This document shows positions 52,593 to 61,692 of a stretch of 64,000 nt of DNA, one piece after another; position 1 is the stretch's first letter, and each line of letters starts with the position of its first letter. The notes under the pieces were generated by a model. The model did not search any database. It was not told the origin of the DNA and was given only the letters and a program-made list of their open reading frames with translations. This stretch comes from Silanimonas sp. (GTDB lineage Bacteria > Pseudomonadota > Gammaproteobacteria > Xanthomonadales > Xanthomonadaceae): positions 124,001-188,000 of the forward strand of contig BPKK01000003.1 in the NCBI GenBank assembly GCA_026005095.1. The letters run 5' to 3'. The translations under genes were made by a program, and so were the position numbers.

Positions 52593-54326
52593 TCAGTGCA
52601 CTCCGCCCGGCGAGAGCTCGCCGCCGATGCGCTTGGCCTCCTCCAGCGTGGAGAGGCCGTCGAGCGCATAGTCGAGCGCAGCCTGGGCCAGCGGGCGGTA
52701 CAGCGGCGCTCTCGAGGCGGCGTGTACGAAACCGTCGTGCTGCCCGCGGCGCAGGGCATTGAGCATGTCGAGGGTGGGCTCGAGGTATTCGTAGACGCCG
52801 ATGCGGCCGCGGTAGCCGGTGCCGTTGCAGTGCTGGCAGCCGCGGCCGCGGCGCAGGCCGTCGAGCGGCACACCGGGACGCATCTCGGCCAGCCAAGCCT
52901 GATCGTTGGCATCGGGCAGATGACGCTCGGTGCAGATCTCGCAGACCCTGCGCACCAGGCGCTGGGCGATGATGACGCGCAGCGAGGCGGCCAGAAGATA
53001 GCCCGGTGCTCCCATGTCGAGCAGGCGGTCGGCGGTGCCAACGGCGTCATTGGTGTGCAGGGTGGAGAGAACGAGATGGCCGGTCATGGCAGCCCGCAGG
53101 CCGATCTCGGCGGTCTCCTGGTCGCGCATCTCGCCGACGAGGATGATGTCCGGGTCCTGGCGCAGAGCCGAGCGCAGCACGGCGGCGAAATCGAGGCCGA
53201 TCTTGGCATTCACCTGCACCTGGCTCACCCGCGGCAGGCGGTACTCCACCGGATCTTCCACCGTGATGATCTTCTTCTCCGGAGCGTTGAGCGAGTTCAG
53301 CGCGGCATACAGCGAGGTGGTCTTGCCCGAGCCGGTGGGGCCGGTGACGAGGATGATGCCGCTCGGTGAGTGCAGCACGTTGCGGAAGCGCGCCAGCATC
53401 GGTGCTGGCATGCCGAGATGCTCGAGATCCAGCATGGTGCCGCTCTGGTCGAGCAGGCGCATCACGACCGACTCGCCGAACTGCACCGGCATGGTGGAAA
53501 CGCGCACGTCGATCGACTTGCCGCGTACGCTGATGTGGAAGCGACCGTCCTGCGGCAGACGCTTCTCGGAGATATTGAGGCCGGCCATCAGCTTGAGCCG
53601 AAGCACCAACGCGGCAGCGATCTGCTTCTCGCGGATGATCTGTTCGTTCAGCACGCCGTCCACGCGCTGACGCAGGCGCAGGCAGTCCTGATCGGGCTCG
53701 ATGTGGATGTCGGAGGCGCCAGCCTGCACCGCATCGACGAATAGCGACTGGAGCATCTTCACCACAGGGGCGTCGGCGGCGTCCTCGCCCAGACCGAGCT
53801 GGCCGACGTCGAGCGCGGCGTCGCCGGACACTTCCTCGGAGAGCTCCTGGGCGAGCGAGCTGATCTCCTCGGTGCGCCGGTATACGGTATCGAAGGTGCG
53901 CAGCACCTCGTCTTCGCGTACCAGGGCGAGGTGGATCTCGCGGCCGCCAAGGGCCCGGGCGATCTCGTCGTAGGCGAAGAGGTCGGTGGGATCGGCCATG
54001 CCGACGAGATAGCCCCCGTTCTCCTCCTTCAGCACGATGCTGCGGAACCGGCGCGCCAGGGTTTCCGGCAACTTGCGCACCAGGGCCGGATCGAAGCGGA
54101 AGCTGCGCAGGTCGATGAGCGGGATCGAGAGCTGGCGTGAGAGCAGCGCCAGCATGTCGTTCTCCTTGACCATGCCGAGGTCGATCAGGGTGCGACCCAA
54201 CTTGGAGCCGAGCTTGCGCTGCTCGGCCAGCGCGTGCTGGAGCTGCTCCGGCGTGATGAGGCCGTTCTCGACGAGCAGGTCGCCGATGCGGATCTTCCTG
54301 GCGGTGGCGCTGGGCGGCGTGGACAT
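52593..54326 (-). CDS. mshE: MSHA extension ATPase MshE with c-di-GMP binding N-domain
   Basis: 577 residues from ATG 54326. Residues 13-36 (RIGDLLVENGLI to AEQ) and 42-65 (KLGRTLIDLGMV to SRQ) form two 24-residue MshEN motifs spaced by 5, the known c-di-GMP binding arrangement. The ATPase has Walker A GPTGSGKTTSL, Asp box, Walker B DIILVGEMRD, and His in STLHTNDA. A C-terminal zinc-binding CxxC pair (CEIC and CQHC) is present. It drives pilus extension. Confidence 0.94.
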   Translation of the reverse strand: MSTPPSATARKIRIGDLLVENGLITPEQLQHALAEQRKLGSKLGRTLIDLGMVKENDMLALLSRQLSIPLIDLRSFRFDPALVRKLPETLARRFRSIVLKEENGGYLVGMADPTDLFAYDEIARALGGREIHLALVREDEVLRTFDTVYRRTEEISSLAQELSEEVSGDAALDVGQLGLGEDAADAPVVKMLQSLFVDAVQAGASDIHIEPDQDCLRLRQRVDGVLNEQIIREKQIAAALVLRLKLMAGLNISEKRLPQDGRFHISVRGKSIDVRVSTMPVQFGESVVMRLLDQSGTMLDLEHLGMPAPMLARFRNVLHSPSGIILVTGPTGSGKTTSLYAALNSLNAPEKKIITVEDPVEYRLPRVSQVQVNAKIGLDFAAVLRSALRQDPDIILVGEMRDQETAEIGLRAAMTGHLVLSTLHTNDAVGTADRLLDMGAPGYLLAASLRVIIAQRLVRRVCEICTERHLPDANDQAWLAEMRPGVPLDGLRRGRGCQHCNGTGYRGRIGVYEYLEPTLDMLNALRRGQHDGFVHAASRAPLYRPLAQAALDYALDGLSTLEEAKRIGGELSPGGVH

Positions 54327-54328
54327 GG

Positions 54329-55219
54329 TCACCTCGGTGGTTCCGCGGCGAGGGCGGACACCCGCGCACGCACATAGTCTGCCAAAGCGGCCTCGAGCGG
54401 ACCGCGGCGCTGCGCCTGGCGATAGGCCTCGAGCGCCTCCGCGCTCTGCCCTTCGGCCTCCAGCGAGATGGCAAGGCCGACCCACCAGGCACCGACATCG
54501 CCCTCGCGGGCAAGGGCGCGGCGATAGCGCGCCACAGCCTCGGCATGATGACCGAGCTGCTGCCATGCGGCGGCGGTCAGCGCCTCGGCTTCGGGCGAGG
54601 GCGTGGCCAGACCATCGAGCAGGGTAAGCGCCTCGCCAGCCCGTCCCTCGGCGAGGGCGGCGCGGGCGGCTTCGACCAGGGGCGGCGGCGCAGGCGGTGC
54701 GATGCGTTCAATGTTCTGGCGCCGCGGTGGAGGCGCGGGCGGAGGCGGGGCGGGCGGCGTCAGAGCGGCAGTCGTACGGCCCGCGACCTCGGGTGGCGCA
54801 GAAGGTGCAGGAGGTACAGGCGGCGCAGCAGGTGCGGGAGGCGGGGCCGGCCTCCCGGGCTCATCCGTGGGCGCTGCTGCCGGCAGCGCCAGCGTTTCCT
54901 CCGCCGGGGCGACGGGGGGTGTCTCCGCCACCGCGGGCGGCGGGGTGGCCGGGCCGGATGGGACAACCGCACTCCCGGCCACCGTCTCGGCCCGGGCCGC
55001 CTGCGGCCCCCCGGCCACCTCACGGCCCTGCCACCACCAGGCCACCAGGCCAAGGCCGACCAGACCCGGCAGGATCCATCGCAAGACGTTCCATGCCCCT
55101 CGCCGTGGCCGGGACGGCCGGGAGAGCGGCACGCCAGCCGCGGCCAGGGCGGCACGGCGGGCGGGGTCCTGGGCCGAGCGCGCCTCGAGATCGCGCAACA
55201 TCTGATTGATGACGCTCAT
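54329..55219 (-). CDS. mshN: MshN-like TPR membrane protein
   Basis: 296 residues. MSVINQMLRDLEAR is the typical MshN/GspB-like N-terminus. A membrane helix (NVLRWILPGLVGLGLVAWWW) is followed by a Pro/Ala-rich linker of about 110 residues and a C-terminal TPR domain (AEAVARYRRALAREG, SAEALEAYRQAQRRG). It is thought to help secretin or complex assembly. ATGA overlap with mshM; 2 bases to mshE. Confidence 0.82.
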   Translation of the reverse strand: MSVINQMLRDLEARSAQDPARRAALAAAGVPLSRPSRPRRGAWNVLRWILPGLVGLGLVAWWWQGREVAGGPQAARAETVAGSAVVPSGPATPPPAVAETPPVAPAEETLALPAAAPTDEPGRPAPPPAPAAPPVPPAPSAPPEVAGRTTAALTPPAPPPPAPPPRRQNIERIAPPAPPPLVEAARAALAEGRAGEALTLLDGLATPSPEAEALTAAAWQQLGHHAEAVARYRRALAREGDVGAWWVGLAISLEAEGQSAEALEAYRQAQRRGPLEAALADYVRARVSALAAEPPR

Positions 55220-56130
55220 GCCGCCCCCCACTGCCGCCACAGGGCCACGGCAGCCAACACCAGTGCCAGTGCCGCGGCAGCGATGAGGGGGGGACGAAGA
55301 CGCACCGGGCGCGTTCCCGCCCCGGCGTCCTCGGTATCACGCACCGCCAGCGCCACCTCGGCTTCCCCCACCTCGCGCAGGCCGCGGCCATAGGCCAGCA
55401 GCAGGGCCTTGTGCGCCAGCACGTTCACCAAGCGCGGAATGCCGCGGCTGGCCCGATGCAGGCGGCGCAGCGCCCGCGGCGCGAACAGCGGGCGGCCGTT
55501 GTAACCCGCCACGGCCAACCGGTGCTGCAAGTAGAGGGCCACGCCCTCGGCATCCAGCGGCTGCAGGCGGTAGGAAAAACCGATGCGCTGGCGTAGCTGG
55601 CGCAGACCCGGGCGCGCCAGGCGCTCGTCGAGTTCCGGCTGGCCGAACAGCACCACGTGCAGCAGCTTGCGGGTCTCGGTCTCGAGGTTGGAGAGCAGGC
55701 GCAGGGCTTCCAGCGCCTCGTCGGAGAGCGCCTGTGCCTCGTCGATCACCACCGCCACCCGCCGGCCCTGCCCGGCCAGTTCGATCAGGCGCTCCTGCAG
55801 CTTCTTCACTACGGTGTGCTGACGCGGGCTGGGCCCGAGCGGCACCCGCAGCTCGTCGGCGATGGCACGACGCAGGGCATCGGGATCGAGGTAGGGGTTC
55901 GGCACCCAGGCGGTCACCCAGGCCTCGTCCAGGGTATTGAGCAGCAGACGGCAGAGCAGGGTCTTGCCGGTGCCCACCTCGCCGGTGACTTTGATGAAAC
56001 CCTCACCGGCATCCAGCGCCAGCCGCAGGACCTGCAGGGCCTCGACATGGGCCTCATTGCGGAAGAAGAAGCCCGTGTCGGGGGTGAGCGAGAACGGTGC
56101 CTGGCGAAGCCCGAAGTACGCCTCGTACAT
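55216..56130 (-). CDS. mshM: MshM AAA ATPase (ExeA-like)
   Basis: 304 residues. N-terminal MYEAYFGLRQAPFSLTPDT matches ExeA/MshM. Walker A GEVGTGKT, Walker B VAVVIDEAQ, and NLETETRKLLHVVLFGQPEL as sensor region. A C-terminal membrane helix (LIAAAALALVLAAVALWRQW) anchors it. It probably works with MshN in secretin assembly through the peptidoglycan layer. Confidence 0.9.
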   Translation of the reverse strand: MYEAYFGLRQAPFSLTPDTGFFFRNEAHVEALQVLRLALDAGEGFIKVTGEVGTGKTLLCRLLLNTLDEAWVTAWVPNPYLDPDALRRAIADELRVPLGPSPRQHTVVKKLQERLIELAGQGRRVAVVIDEAQALSDEALEALRLLSNLETETRKLLHVVLFGQPELDERLARPGLRQLRQRIGFSYRLQPLDAEGVALYLQHRLAVAGYNGRPLFAPRALRRLHRASRGIPRLVNVLAHKALLLAYGRGLREVGEAEVALAVRDTEDAGAGTRPVRLRPPLIAAAALALVLAAVALWRQWGAA

Positions 56131-56147
56131 CGCCCGTCTGCCCCGGC

Positions 56148-57806
56148 TTACGGGGTCTCGCCTCCATCGACTGCCGGGCCGGCCCCGAGCGCGCGCGTGG
56201 CCTCGAGGCGCGGCATGGCGGCGCGGTTCCAGGTCTCGCTGCCCTCCACCACCGTGGGCCGCAGCAGAATCACCAGCTCGGTCTTGCGGCCGGTGTTGCG
56301 AGTCTGACGGAACAGGTTGCCGAGCACCGGGATGTCGCCGAGCAGGGGCGTGCGCGCCGAACGGCGGGCCTGGGCCTCCTGCATGAGGCCGCCGATGACG
56401 ATGAGCTGGCCGCTCTGGGCGCGCACCACGGAATCGCTCTGACGCACCGAGCTCACCGCCAGCGGCAGGCGGTAATCGCGGTCGCCCACCACGATCAGCT
56501 TGGTCTGGTCGGCCACTTCCGAGATGGTGGGCTGCACGTGCAGCAGCACCTCACCCTTCTCAGAGATCTGCGGGGTCACGTCGAGCGAGATGCCGGAGAA
56601 GAAAGGCGTGAGCTCCAGCGAGGGATCGGACTGCTGGGTGACGTTGCCGGTGGTCTGGTTCTGGCTGCCGGTGAGGCCGGTGACGAAGAACTCATCGCTG
56701 CCCACCTTGATGACCGCCTTCTGGTTGTTGGTGGCCGAGACGCGCGGGCTGGACATCACCCGCACGTCGCCCTGTTGCTTCAGGAGTTCGACGAAGGCGC
56801 TGAAATCGCCGCGCTGCCAGCCGATGGTGAACACGCCACCAAAAGCCGAGGTGGCGGTGCCATCGGGCAGCGAAGGATTGCGTGGATCGAGGATGCCGCT
56901 GCTACCAGCGATCTCGGAGCGACCATCGCCACCGAAGATCGAGCCGCCGCCGGTCTGGCCGAGGATGCCGGCGCCGCTCTCCACCACCTGCGCCCAGTTG
57001 ATACCGGCCTGGAACTGGTCATTGAGCGAGACCTCGAGGATGCGGGCCTCGAGGATCACCTGCCGGGTGACGGCGCCCTGCACCGCATCGAGGTAGCGCT
57101 GCACGTCGCGCATCTCGGAGGGCAGCGCGCGCACCACCACGGTGCTGGACTGCGGGCTCACCACCACGCTGCGGCCAGGGCCGTCGCCGACGATGGCGCG
57201 TAAGGCCTCGGTCAGTTCGGCCCAGTAGTCGGTCTCGGTACGAGTGCGCACGCGGCTGGTGAAGGCCTCGCTGCGCGACTGCCCGCCGCCCTCGCCCGCC
57301 TCGCCGGCGCCCACCGCGCCGTTCTGGTTCTGCAGGCCGGTGCCGCCGGTGAGATCGCCGGCGTTCACCCGGGTGCGCGACTCGCCGATGCGCTGCAGGT
57401 GCAGGTAGTCCACCGCGAACACCCGCGACTGCAGCCTGGCCGGCAGCACGATGTAACCGTTGCCGCGCTCCTCGTACTCGTAGCCGTAGACCTCGCGCAC
57501 CACCTCCAGCACCTCGGGCACGGTGACGGCCTTCAGGCTGAGGCTGATGGTCCCGCCCACGTCCGGGTGCACCACTATGTTGATGGGGGTGTCCTGTACC
57601 AGGCTCATGAAGAAGGCCCGGGCCGGCACCTCGTCCACGTCAACGTTGAAGCGCGGCGAGGCCACGCGCGGCGGCGGCGCTACCAGGGCGCGGGTCACGG
57701 CGGGCGGCGGCGTGGCGGCCTGACCCGCCGGGGCCTGAGCCGATGCCGTCGAGGCGACCGGCAGCAGGCAGAGGCAGGCCAGGGGAATCGGCAGGAAACG
57801 AAGCAT
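56148..57806 (-). CDS. mshL: MSHA secretin MshL
   Basis: 552 residues. Signal peptide; N-domains with NINIVVHPDVGGT-like elements (PINIVVHPDVGGTISLSL). A Gly/Gln-rich linker is near residue 165. The C-terminal secretin barrel contains the signature VIGGLMQE and TPLLGDIPVLGNLFRQ. It forms the outer-membrane channel for the pilus. The start shares one base with the mshK stop. Confidence 0.93.
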   Translation of the reverse strand: MLRFLPIPLACLCLLPVASTASAQAPAGQAATPPPAVTRALVAPPPRVASPRFNVDVDEVPARAFFMSLVQDTPINIVVHPDVGGTISLSLKAVTVPEVLEVVREVYGYEYEERGNGYIVLPARLQSRVFAVDYLHLQRIGESRTRVNAGDLTGGTGLQNQNGAVGAGEAGEGGGQSRSEAFTSRVRTRTETDYWAELTEALRAIVGDGPGRSVVVSPQSSTVVVRALPSEMRDVQRYLDAVQGAVTRQVILEARILEVSLNDQFQAGINWAQVVESGAGILGQTGGGSIFGGDGRSEIAGSSGILDPRNPSLPDGTATSAFGGVFTIGWQRGDFSAFVELLKQQGDVRVMSSPRVSATNNQKAVIKVGSDEFFVTGLTGSQNQTTGNVTQQSDPSLELTPFFSGISLDVTPQISEKGEVLLHVQPTISEVADQTKLIVVGDRDYRLPLAVSSVRQSDSVVRAQSGQLIVIGGLMQEAQARRSARTPLLGDIPVLGNLFRQTRNTGRKTELVILLRPTVVEGSETWNRAAMPRLEATRALGAGPAVDGGETP

Positions 57807-58162
57807 CAGCGGTTCACCGGTCGGGTCGGGGTGGAATACGAAAGTCGCAGCTCGGTGGCGCCCGCCGGGCCACGCAAGCGCACCCAGCCGGGGCCGATGG
57901 CCTCGAGGCGGGCCTCGCCCACCCGGTCGCCCTGTCGGTAGCGGCGCCCGTTGATGATGGCGCTGCGCTGCTGTGGCGAGACCAGGGTGGACTGCAGGAC
58001 GAGGGATGGCGCGGCCGGCTCCGACGACTGGCCGGCCCCGGCCTGGAGCGGGACGGCCGGGCGGAAGGGATCGGGCACCGCGGCCGCAGCGAGGGCGGGC
58101 AGCAGCAGCCCCAGCACGAGGCCGCCGGACCAGGACGGGCGAAAGCGACGGGACTCAGACAC
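57806..58162 (-). CDS. mshK: MshK-like periplasmic protein
   Basis: 118 residues. An N-terminal hydrophobic segment, PDPFRP (typical of PilP/MshK), and a small beta domain with SLVLQSTLVSPQQRSAIING and GDRV. It is probably the PilP-like periplasmic linker of the alignment complex. It overlaps mshJ by 8 bases. Confidence 0.78.
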   Translation of the reverse strand: MSESRRFRPSWSGGLVLGLLLPALAAAAVPDPFRPAVPLQAGAGQSSEPAAPSLVLQSTLVSPQQRSAIINGRRYRQGDRVGEARLEAIGPGWVRLRGPAGATELRLSYSTPTRPVNR

Positions 58163-58868
58163 CGATCCAGCCCTCCTCGAGCCCCAGGGTTTCCACTTCG
58201 AGGCGGATCCGAAGCCGTGGCCAGGCCTCGGCCTCCACCGCGAGATCGGCCAGGGCCAACCGGTATGGCAAGGCCTCGACCGTTTTCAAGTAGGCCAGCA
58301 CGGCATCGAACTCGCCCTCGAAGCGCAACACCACCCGGTGGCGGTAGAGCGCCGGCAGGCCGGCCACCGCCGGGGCCGTCGCACGCTCCTCGCCGGCCGC
58401 CGACATGCCCTCTGCGGCCGGCACTGCAGCCCAGCGCAGCACTTCGGGCGGCAGCGCCTCGACACCGAGCACCCGTAGCCGGGCGTCACGCCCCAGCAGT
58501 TCGCGCAGCACTGCCGGCATGCGCGCTGGCGGGATCACCCGTGCCTGGTCGGCCCGCAGGCGGCCGTCGAGATCGGTGGCCTCGGCCTGCAGCCGGGCGA
58601 GCTGGGCGCGCCGTGCCGCCTCGGGGTCGACCGCCAGTTCCGCCTCCAGCCGGGCCAGGCTGGCACGGGCCTGATCCACCTGGAGCGCCAGGGCCTCGAT
58701 CTCGTTACGATCGGCCTTCAGGCGCTTTTCGGCCGGTTCGATGAGCAGCAGGAACAGGAAGGCCACGCCCAGCACGCCCACGGTGAAGCTGGCCAGCAGG
58801 CGCTCGCGCGGCTGGCGGGCATCGAACCAGTCGTGCAGGCGCTGGATCAGGGAAACCTCGGAGCTCAT
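58155..58868 (-). CDS. mshJ: MshJ, PilO-like alignment complex protein
   Basis: 237 residues. A single membrane helix (ASFTVGVLGVAFLFLLLIEP) near residue 30 is followed by a coiled coil rich in Leu/Glu/Arg and a ferredoxin-like C-terminal domain. Equivalent to PilO, it connects the cytoplasmic and outer-membrane parts. ATGA overlap with the PilN-like gene. Confidence 0.82.
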   Translation of the reverse strand: MSSEVSLIQRLHDWFDARQPRERLLASFTVGVLGVAFLFLLLIEPAEKRLKADRNEIEALALQVDQARASLARLEAELAVDPEAARRAQLARLQAEATDLDGRLRADQARVIPPARMPAVLRELLGRDARLRVLGVEALPPEVLRWAAVPAAEGMSAAGEERATAPAVAGLPALYRHRVVLRFEGEFDAVLAYLKTVEALPYRLALADLAVEAEAWPRLRIRLEVETLGLEEGWIGV

Positions 58869-59512
58869 GGCCGGCCTCCCGTACGGTCTTCAGTCTCGCA
58901 GCCGCCCTCGAGCGCCACGCAGGCCGTGGCCAGGTCGAAACGCATCGGCTCCCCGGCCGCCTCCGGCCGCTCCATCAGGAAGTGGGTGAATTCGCGGCCG
59001 GCGAGCGCAGGCTCAGCGGCAAGCCGCTCGAGGAAGGCCGGCACGGCCTCCGGCGCCAGGGTGCGCCCGCCCAAGCCCAGTGCCCGCCCGCCCTCGGCCA
59101 CCCGTATGCGGGTGAGCCAGAGCGGCGCCGGTCGGCCCCGCCCCAGTGCTTCGAGCAGGGGGCTCAGAGGTGCCCCCCCCGCTTCGGCCTCGGCCAGCCG
59201 CGCAAGCAGCCAGTGCCGGCCGTCCAGCGCCTGCTGCGCTTCCACGAGGGCGGCGCTCAGGGCCGGATCGGGCGCGCGCTTGGAGAGCTGCCCGCTGGCC
59301 TCGGTGATGCGTTCCTGCAGGCTGGCCTGCTCCGCCCGCAGCGCCGCGAGCTGCCGTCCCGCGGTCATCGCCCGCCATTCCTGTACCGCGCCCCAGAGGA
59401 AGGCCACGAGCAGGACCAGCCCGATCAGCAGCAGGTGGCGGCCGAACTCCGGATTCGGCTCACGCGGGCGGAGGTCGTCGCGGTAGAGGTCGATGCGTTG
59501 CCGCAGGCTCAT
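58865..59512 (-). CDS. PilN-like protein of the MSHA alignment complex
   Basis: 215 residues from ATG 59512 (MSLRQRIDLYRDDLRPREP). The short cytoplasmic N-terminus that binds the PilM-like partner is followed by a membrane helix (LLLIGLVLLVAFLWGAV) and a coiled coil. This gene corresponds to the second MshI-type gene (mshI2) in some annotations. ATGA overlaps join it to both neighbours. Confidence 0.8.
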   Translation of the reverse strand: MSLRQRIDLYRDDLRPREPNPEFGRHLLLIGLVLLVAFLWGAVQEWRAMTAGRQLAALRAEQASLQERITEASGQLSKRAPDPALSAALVEAQQALDGRHWLLARLAEAEAGGAPLSPLLEALGRGRPAPLWLTRIRVAEGGRALGLGGRTLAPEAVPAFLERLAAEPALAGREFTHFLMERPEAAGEPMRFDLATACVALEGGCETEDRTGGRP

Positions 59513-60432
59513 GACGCTGCCTCCGCCACCAGGGCAGACAGGCCGGCCAGCCGGGCACGGGCGGCCGGCGACACCCCGGCCAGCTCCGGCCAGGCCTGCT
59601 CGGGTACGCCTTCCTGCACCTCGAGGCCGAGCAGGCTGCGCAAGGCTGCCCCTAGCCCGTCCAGGCCCTCGATGCCGCAAAGCAGCAGCAGGCGGCGCGG
59701 CGGCGGCCGCTGATGGGTGCGGTCGAAGTAGTCGAGGGTGCGCTGCAGCTCGAGGGCAATGCGCTCGAACAGGCGATCGCGGCGCCCGGCCTCGGGATCA
59801 CGCAGGGCGCGCTGGTCGTCGGCATCGAACTCGAACTGTCGGGCCACGAACAAGATGCCCTCCTGCATCGCCAGCATGCTGCCCCCCCGGGGCTCGATCA
59901 CCAGCACGGCCTGGCTCTCGTCGCCGGGGGCGAGCTGCCGCGCCACCGCAGCCCAGGCGAGATGGGCGATGCCGATGCGCGAGAGCAGCAGGCCCGCCGC
60001 GCCGATCTCCTCGATGCGCGGCCGAAGTTGCGACTTCTGCGCCACGGCGAGGTAGAGCGTGGGCGGCCGCCCCCGGGCCTCGAGCCCCGGCACCTCGAAG
60101 GCATCCATCACGGCATCGTCCACCGGATAGGGGATGAGATCGCGCACCTTCCAGCGCAGCGCCTGGATCCATTCCTCGGGCGGCACGGCGGGCCTGTCGA
60201 CCTGCAGCAGGCTGTACTGCGAAGGCTCGAGCACCCACTCACAGGCCATGCCAGCAGCCCCGGCCCCGGCCACCGCCTCGGCCAAGGAAACGCCCTTGCG
60301 CTCCAGCGCCACCGGCTCACGCCGGGCCTCGGCCCGGAATACGAGGGCCAGCTGGTCGGCCGTGAGGGTCAGGGCAGCGCGCCCGAGCGGGCGCCGACGT
60401 TTCTGAAAGATTCCCCAACCGGACTGTGCCAT
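59509..60432 (-). CDS. mshI: MshI, PilM-like cytoplasmic protein
   Basis: 307 residues. An actin-like PilM fold is predicted, with FQKRRR near the N-terminus and VLVIEPRGGSMLAM and RLLLLCGIEGLDGLG as sheet segments. It probably recruits the motor ATPase to the PilN/PilO-like proteins. It is the first gene of the pilus assembly operon; the 115-base gap upstream shows no clear promoter. No mshH is present beside it. Confidence 0.8.
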   Translation of the reverse strand: MAQSGWGIFQKRRRPLGRAALTLTADQLALVFRAEARREPVALERKGVSLAEAVAGAGAAGMACEWVLEPSQYSLLQVDRPAVPPEEWIQALRWKVRDLIPYPVDDAVMDAFEVPGLEARGRPPTLYLAVAQKSQLRPRIEEIGAAGLLLSRIGIAHLAWAAVARQLAPGDESQAVLVIEPRGGSMLAMQEGILFVARQFEFDADDQRALRDPEAGRRDRLFERIALELQRTLDYFDRTHQRPPPRRLLLLCGIEGLDGLGAALRSLLGLEVQEGVPEQAWPELAGVSPAARARLAGLSALVAEAAS

Positions 60433-60547
60433 GGACGACCGCGTTTCCCCCGCGCGCCGCGCGCGCCTCGCATCTGGTCCGGGAGCGTTCCACAGGGGCG
60501 CACGCCGGTCAATCGAAGCGTGGCCGCCGTCACTGCTTTTGACCGCT

Positions 60548-60814
60548 TCAACGCATCAGGAGATGCCAGGCCAGGGCGGCGAGGGCCAGCAGGCCGAGCA
60601 TCAGGCTGCCCGGCACCGCGGCCAGCGCGGCACGGTAGCCCCAGCGCCCCATCCAGCGCTGCCGCGGCGACAGGGCATGGTGGTGGGTGCCCGAGGCCGA
60701 GGCCACACCAAGGGCGGCGGCGGCCGAGAGCATCGCCGCCGGCACGGTGGCGAGCGCCAGCAGCCCCCACAGCCACCACGGCACCCATTCGACGAAGGTC
60801 CGCAACCAGTGCAC
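60548..60814 (-). CDS. small membrane protein of unknown function
   Basis: 88 residues. Two predicted membrane helices (WWLWGLLALATVPAAMLSAAA and LAAVPGSLMLGLLALAALAW) with a His-rich loop (SGTHHHALSPR). No family recognised. It lies 5 bases from the pirin gene, same strand, and may be co-transcribed with it. Confidence 0.55.
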   Translation of the reverse strand: MHWLRTFVEWVPWWLWGLLALATVPAAMLSAAAALGVASASGTHHHALSPRQRWMGRWGYRAALAAVPGSLMLGLLALAALAWHLLMR

Positions 60815-60819
60815 GGGAC

Positions 60820-61686
60820 TCAGAACTCCGGCAGGGGGATGGATTCATGCTCGCCGGGCACCGGTGGGAAACGGCCCGCGGCCCAGTCGACCCTGGCCTG
60901 CGCGATCCGCTCCCGCGAGGTGGACACGAAATTCCACCACAGGAAGCGATGCCCGATGGCGGCACCGCCCACGGCCATGGCGCCAACCGCGGCACTGGCC
61001 TCGAGCCGCACCGGCTCGCGTCCCGGGAACACGTGCAGCTGGCCGGCCGCCAGCGGCTCGCCATCAGCCGAGAGCCCCTCGCCACGCACGAACACGGCGC
61101 GCTCCTCGTGCTCACCGCCCAGCACCAGCGTGCTGCCGGGCACGAAGGCCAGGCTGGCGTAGAGCGTGTCTACGGGCGTGGCCACCGGCGAGCGCAGACC
61201 GAAGCTCTCCCCCACCACCACGGCGATCGATACCCCATCGCGCAAGGCCATCGGCACCTCGGCGGCGGCGACGTGCTGGAAGGCGGGCTCGCATTCGGCC
61301 CACTCCGCTGGCAGGGCCAGCCAGGTCTGCAGGCCCTCGAGGCGGTGCCCGGCGGCGCGTTCGGCGGGCGGCGTGCGCTCGGAGTGGACGATGCCGCGCC
61401 CGGCGATCATCCAGTTCACGTCGCCGGGGCGGATGTCCTGCACCACGCCGAGGCTGTCGCGGTGGGTCAGCGCGCCTTCCCAAAGCCAGGTCAGGGTGGA
61501 TAGACCGATGTGCGGGTGCGGCCGCACGTCGATGCCCTCCCCGGGCGGGAAGGCATGCGCCCCCATGTGGTCCACGAACACCACCGGGCCCACCGAGCGG
61601 CAGCGGGCATCGGGAAGGAACCGGCGCACGGTGAAACCACCACCGAGGTCATGCACCCGCCCGGCGATGGACAGGCGGCCAGCCAC
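60820..61686 (-). CDS. pirin family protein
   Basis: 288 residues, bicupin. The metal ligands of pirin are all visible: His57 and His59 in RPHPHIGL, His101 and Glu103 in RGIVHSERTP. Bacterial pirins include quercetin 2,3-dioxygenases and redox-linked regulators of central metabolism; the exact role is not evident. It lies between two membrane protein genes. Confidence 0.9.
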   Translation of the reverse strand: MAGRLSIAGRVHDLGGGFTVRRFLPDARCRSVGPVVFVDHMGAHAFPPGEGIDVRPHPHIGLSTLTWLWEGALTHRDSLGVVQDIRPGDVNWMIAGRGIVHSERTPPAERAAGHRLEGLQTWLALPAEWAECEPAFQHVAAAEVPMALRDGVSIAVVVGESFGLRSPVATPVDTLYASLAFVPGSTLVLGGEHEERAVFVRGEGLSADGEPLAAGQLHVFPGREPVRLEASAAVGAMAVGGAAIGHRFLWWNFVSTSRERIAQARVDWAAGRFPPVPGEHESIPLPEF

Positions 61687-61692
61687 CGCGCT

